Shown one piece after another: positions 61,427 through 64,000 of a DNA stretch of 64,000 nt. This DNA comes from Flavihumibacter fluvii (GTDB lineage Bacteria > Bacteroidota > Bacteroidia > Chitinophagales > Chitinophagaceae), in the NCBI RefSeq assembly GCF_018595675.2, contig NZ_CP092333.1, positions 3,496,001 through 3,560,000 of the forward strand, written 5' to 3'. A program made the position numbers and the translations under genes. Under the pieces are notes generated by a model. That model saw nothing but the letters and a program-made list of their open reading frames with translations, did no database searches and was not told where the DNA came from. Every line of letters begins with the position of its first letter. Positions within the stretch are counted from its first letter, which is position 1.

Positions 61427-63085
61427 CTACTTAGTTAACCGCTTAAGTTTTCCCTCAATCGCTGCCCTCTCCTGCTGCGTGGCTATTTCCAGCTTCAATG
61501 CCTGCTGGTAGAACTTCAACGCTGCAGCAGTATCCCCTTTATTCGCCGCCATATCGCCCGCCAGCACATACGCATGGTAGTAATTCGGATTACTGGCGAT
61601 GATGCTGTCGGGATCTGCGGTGCCGCCATCGAGGATGCGTTGCTTATAGGCACGGAATTGTGTAAAGCCGGCAAAGGCAGCGGTATTCACCAAGGTATCT
61701 GCCGCGATGGTGCGCGTGGAATCAATGATCTCGCGGTCCGCGCGCAGGCCGCGAAGGGCAAAGACTTTGCTTAGGTCATAGCAAACAAAACTGCCTTCCT
61801 GCCAGGGGGTAGTAGAAACCCATACCAGGCGCTTCTTAGGTTCAAAGACAATGGAATGGTGCGCAATCAGCTGGTTGATGGCTTTCTCATTACCCAACCC
61901 GATATCAGCACCGCCTAGTCCACGCGTATCACGCAAAATATTAATAGTCTGCTGCACGGTATTAGCAGGGGCCTGCGCCAGCAATTCCTGCACTCGCTGG
62001 TAACGATACGCAGAAGCACTCTCCCTGATCTGTTGCTGGTTCGAAGGCAGCGCTCCCAGCTCAGCACCCTGGAAATGGTTGGCACAAACAATATAATCCT
62101 GTTGCGGATCATATACATCCAGTGAGTCGGGTGTCTTTTCAATGACCACCGCTTTGTTATCTGCAGCTGAACCAACGAGGAAGGATTCAGACACGAACAT
62201 GTGGCGGCTGCGTGCGATCTGCAGGGCCTGCGCGATATTGCCGGCATATTGTAAAATCTCACGGGCAACCAGTGAAACGGGCGTTGCCGAGCCCGAAGGC
62301 ATATCGGTCTTCGCTGCATTGATGGTAACCGTGAGTCCGGCATCATTCATCCCTGACACAGCACCGGTGAAGCCGCCCCAGGTTACGGTCATATAGCCAT
62401 GGCCGTTAGTTGGCTTGAAGAAGGCCACGATCTTGTCTTCCGAAAATTTATCCCCTACATAAAAATCAAAATTACGGCCAATGATGAAGGCGCTATCTGC
62501 AGAATGGCCACCCCAGGTGCCAAAAGAGGTACAGCCTACCAGTGCCATACTTTGCAGGGCATGGCCAATATCATGGGCGGCATGGTAATTCAAAATTCGC
62601 TGGTAAGGCGAGCCGATATAATCATACTTGTCTGAAGCAGCCATCGACACGCCATAGATCTCGCGCTTGTATTCTTCTTTCACCTGGCTGGCCAGGTGGC
62701 GGTTGAACCAGCCAATAAAATACTTCAGGAAATGCCGGTAAAAGGTTGAAGGGATCATCTTCTCGATCTGCGCGCTGAAATGGTCCTCCTGCCTTTGCAC
62801 CAGTTCCCTGGTCAGCTTTCCATTGATCACGCCGCGTTCGAAATCATTCCCCTCTACATACAACTCGTATAAGCCGGACTTGCTTTTCCGGAACCAGTTA
62901 TTGCCCAGGTAATAAAATCCAGGCGTCACTTCGGTGCGGTTTAATTGCGTTGCGGAACGGTCGGCAATCTCCGGTGGATCTACCTTCGATACCCTGTACA
63001 GGTATATAAACAGGATGACCAGCAGCAATAGGATAACACCCATTGTATAGCCCAACCACTTTCCTATTGTACGCAGTCTACGCAT
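61427..63085 (-). CDS. C45-type Ntn-hydrolase/acyltransferase with TPR tail
   Basis: A 552-residue protein with one N-terminal membrane anchor (residues 9-30). The Ntn core matches the acyl-CoA:6-aminopenicillanate acyltransferase-like C45 family, whose members cleave themselves before a cysteine. The expected site is SMALVG-C185-TSFGTWGG, followed by IIGRNFDFY and WGGFTGAVSGMNDAGLTV. The last 90 residues form a TPR-like hairpin (YYHAYVLAGDMAANKGDTAAALKFYQQAL without ends). It overlaps the FAD oxidoreductase gene by 8 bases. Related enzymes occur in aryl-polyene/flexirubin loci, where acyl transfer to the resorcinol is one idea; this link is inference. Confidence 0.82.
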   Translation of the reverse strand: MRRLRTIGKWLGYTMGVILLLLVILFIYLYRVSKVDPPEIADRSATQLNRTEVTPGFYYLGNNWFRKSKSGLYELYVEGNDFERGVINGKLTRELVQRQEDHFSAQIEKMIPSTFYRHFLKYFIGWFNRHLASQVKEEYKREIYGVSMAASDKYDYIGSPYQRILNYHAAHDIGHALQSMALVGCTSFGTWGGHSADSAFIIGRNFDFYVGDKFSEDKIVAFFKPTNGHGYMTVTWGGFTGAVSGMNDAGLTVTINAAKTDMPSGSATPVSLVAREILQYAGNIAQALQIARSRHMFVSESFLVGSAADNKAVVIEKTPDSLDVYDPQQDYIVCANHFQGAELGALPSNQQQIRESASAYRYQRVQELLAQAPANTVQQTINILRDTRGLGGADIGLGNEKAINQLIAHHSIVFEPKKRLVWVSTTPWQEGSFVCYDLSKVFALRGLRADREIIDSTRTIAADTLVNTAAFAGFTQFRAYKQRILDGGTADPDSIIASNPNYYHAYVLAGDMAANKGDTAAALKFYQQALKLEIATQQERAAIEGKLKRLTK

Positions 63086-64000
63086 GTTTAATTTTTTCTA
63101 CCAGTTTCTCCAGGTCGGTAAAGATACCACAGGTGGATAGCGCGCTGATGGAGACGCCTAAAATACCATGCAACATCAGGTTCTGCCCGGTTAAACCCAG
63201 GTTCTTAATCCGGGTTGACGGTGAAATAAAAGTGCTGAACGGGTCTTTATAATCTTTGGCCACACCATACATCGACCCGTCTGTTGTGCCAATATAATCG
63301 CGGTAGGTCAAAGGTGTGGACGTGTACCAGGATGCAATACTATCGCGGATCCCCGGAAACCAGCGTTCTATAAAACTAATCAGGCGCTCCGCTTTCTGCG
63401 CCTTGAATTCTTCATAACCAGGTCCCCGGTCACCGGGCACTGCATCAGTATTGAAACTGTCTTTCCAGGCATCAAATTCCGATAAAGGCATATAGGTCAG
63501 CACACAGATCCCTTCGGCATATTCCGATGACCGCGTGTTCGCTGAAAAAAACATGCAGCAGGTCTGCGGCCATTGATCTTCTGCACAATGGATACCGCCC
63601 CAAACACCATCCTTTGCATGGATATAATAATTGTGCTTGTAATACGGGAAACTGTTTTTCTTCATCACCAGGTGCAATGTAAAGGATGAAATGCTGTTCT
63701 CCAGGTTGGCAATCCGCTTCCGGTACACCGGCCGCAGGACAGTACTATCAGTCATGGCCAGGGTCTGCTGGGGATGCAGGTTGGAAATAAACTGCTTGCC
63801 GGTTACTATTGTACCATCGGACAAATCAACATGGGTGATGCGTCCTTCGCTTTCCACGAACCTGGTAACCGTTGTATAATTCCTGATCTCACCCCCGTTT
63901 GCCCGGATCACATGGGCCAGGTGTTTCGTGATCTGTGAACCGCCATTGATGCATTTCCAGGAACTTTCAATATAGCTATTCGTGATCAGGGCATGTACAT
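63078..64000 (-). CDS. CrtI/retinol-saturase-like FAD oxidoreductase (partial)
   Basis: The frame is open to the window edge; about 307 codons are visible and the FAD-binding N-terminus is cut off. GGSQITKHLAHVIRANGGEI (the 'substrate loop' of carotenoid desaturase-like enzymes) lies near the visible start, followed by RFVESEGRITHVDLSDGTIV. The C-terminus has SMYGVAKDYKDPFSTFISPSTRIKNLGLTGQNLMLHGILG without ends, as in all-trans-retinol 13,14-reductases and phytoene desaturases. It would act on a long conjugated chain, which fits a polyene pigment locus. The ATG-like start at 63911 is a GTG inside the gene. It overlaps the C45 gene by 8 bases. Confidence 0.85.
   Translation of the reverse strand, partial: VHALITNSYIESSWKCINGGSQITKHLAHVIRANGGEIRNYTTVTRFVESEGRITHVDLSDGTIVTGKQFISNLHPQQTLAMTDSTVLRPVYRKRIANLENSISSFTLHLVMKKNSFPYYKHNYYIHAKDGVWGGIHCAEDQWPQTCCMFFSANTRSSEYAEGICVLTYMPLSEFDAWKDSFNTDAVPGDRGPGYEEFKAQKAERLISFIERWFPGIRDSIASWYTSTPLTYRDYIGTTDGSMYGVAKDYKDPFSTFISPSTRIKNLGLTGQNLMLHGILGVSISALSTCGIFTDLEKLVEKIKHA

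Overview
The window looks like chromosome from a member of the Bacteroidota, most likely family Chitinophagaceae. This is inferred from gene content: a SusC/SusD pair, a TonB receptor of FecA type, a GH3-family ligase, a DUF4953-type zinc metalloprotease, a PorV/FadL-like barrel next to coaX and lptC, and a flexirubin/aryl-polyene pigment locus. Ribosome binding sites are weak, and several start regions carry a TAnnTTTG -7 element, as is usual in this phylum. No rRNA, tRNA, CRISPR array, insertion sequence or prophage was seen.

Positions 1-9700 are mostly housekeeping. They hold the end of lptB, a GH3-family ligase, a FemAB-like acyltransferase, a fabG/FAH-family hydrolase/flavin reductase run, a GT-B glycosyltransferase, an LpxH-like phosphoesterase, lysS and an HSDL2-like SDR. 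Positions 9690-10199 are non-coding, with a degenerate 29-30 nt tandem repeat between a promoter-like site and a bidirectional terminator.

Positions 10200-25348 form one tightly packed ten-gene minus-strand unit: SusC, SusD, a Tat/lipoprotein amine oxidase, two aldehyde dehydrogenases, two class III aminotransferases, an NhaC-family carrier, a GNAT and a YtcJ-type amidohydrolase. I read it as uptake and oxidation of an amine through 4-aminobutyrate to succinate. A divergent unfamiliar gene (25545-26567) is separated from susC by a region with five GTCAAA boxes, two of them forming a perfect inverted repeat. It is the best candidate for a new regulator.

Positions 26573-37315 are mixed: aldo/keto reductase, lptC, outer-membrane protein, coaX, a LON-domain protein, two family 2 glycosyltransferases, meaB, a large metalloprotease, a small membrane protein and a TPR protein.

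Positions 37289-54393 are an almost unbroken minus-strand aryl-polyene/flexirubin cluster. A tyrosine ammonia-lyase-like enzyme and a PaaK-like ligase would make and activate a 4-hydroxycinnamate starter. An AcpS, two ACPs, three complete ketosynthases, a chain-length-factor-like protein, a half-size KS-like protein, a ketoreductase and two hotdog dehydratase-like proteins would build the polyene. A halogenase-like flavoprotein and a methyltransferase could decorate the ring. An LpxL-like acyltransferase, a thioesterase, a LolA-like carrier, a lipoprotein and a polysaccharide deacetylase fit transfer to the envelope. The dehydratase-like pair appears to have complementary catalytic residues.

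Positions 54447-61400 hold unrelated genes: a hypothetical, a FecA-like receptor, a MacB/FtsX-type permease and three small ORFs, two of them antitoxin-like. At 61427-64000 a C45-type Ntn acyltransferase and a CrtI/retinol-saturase-like flavoprotein, cut by the window edge, may be a further part of the pigment locus.
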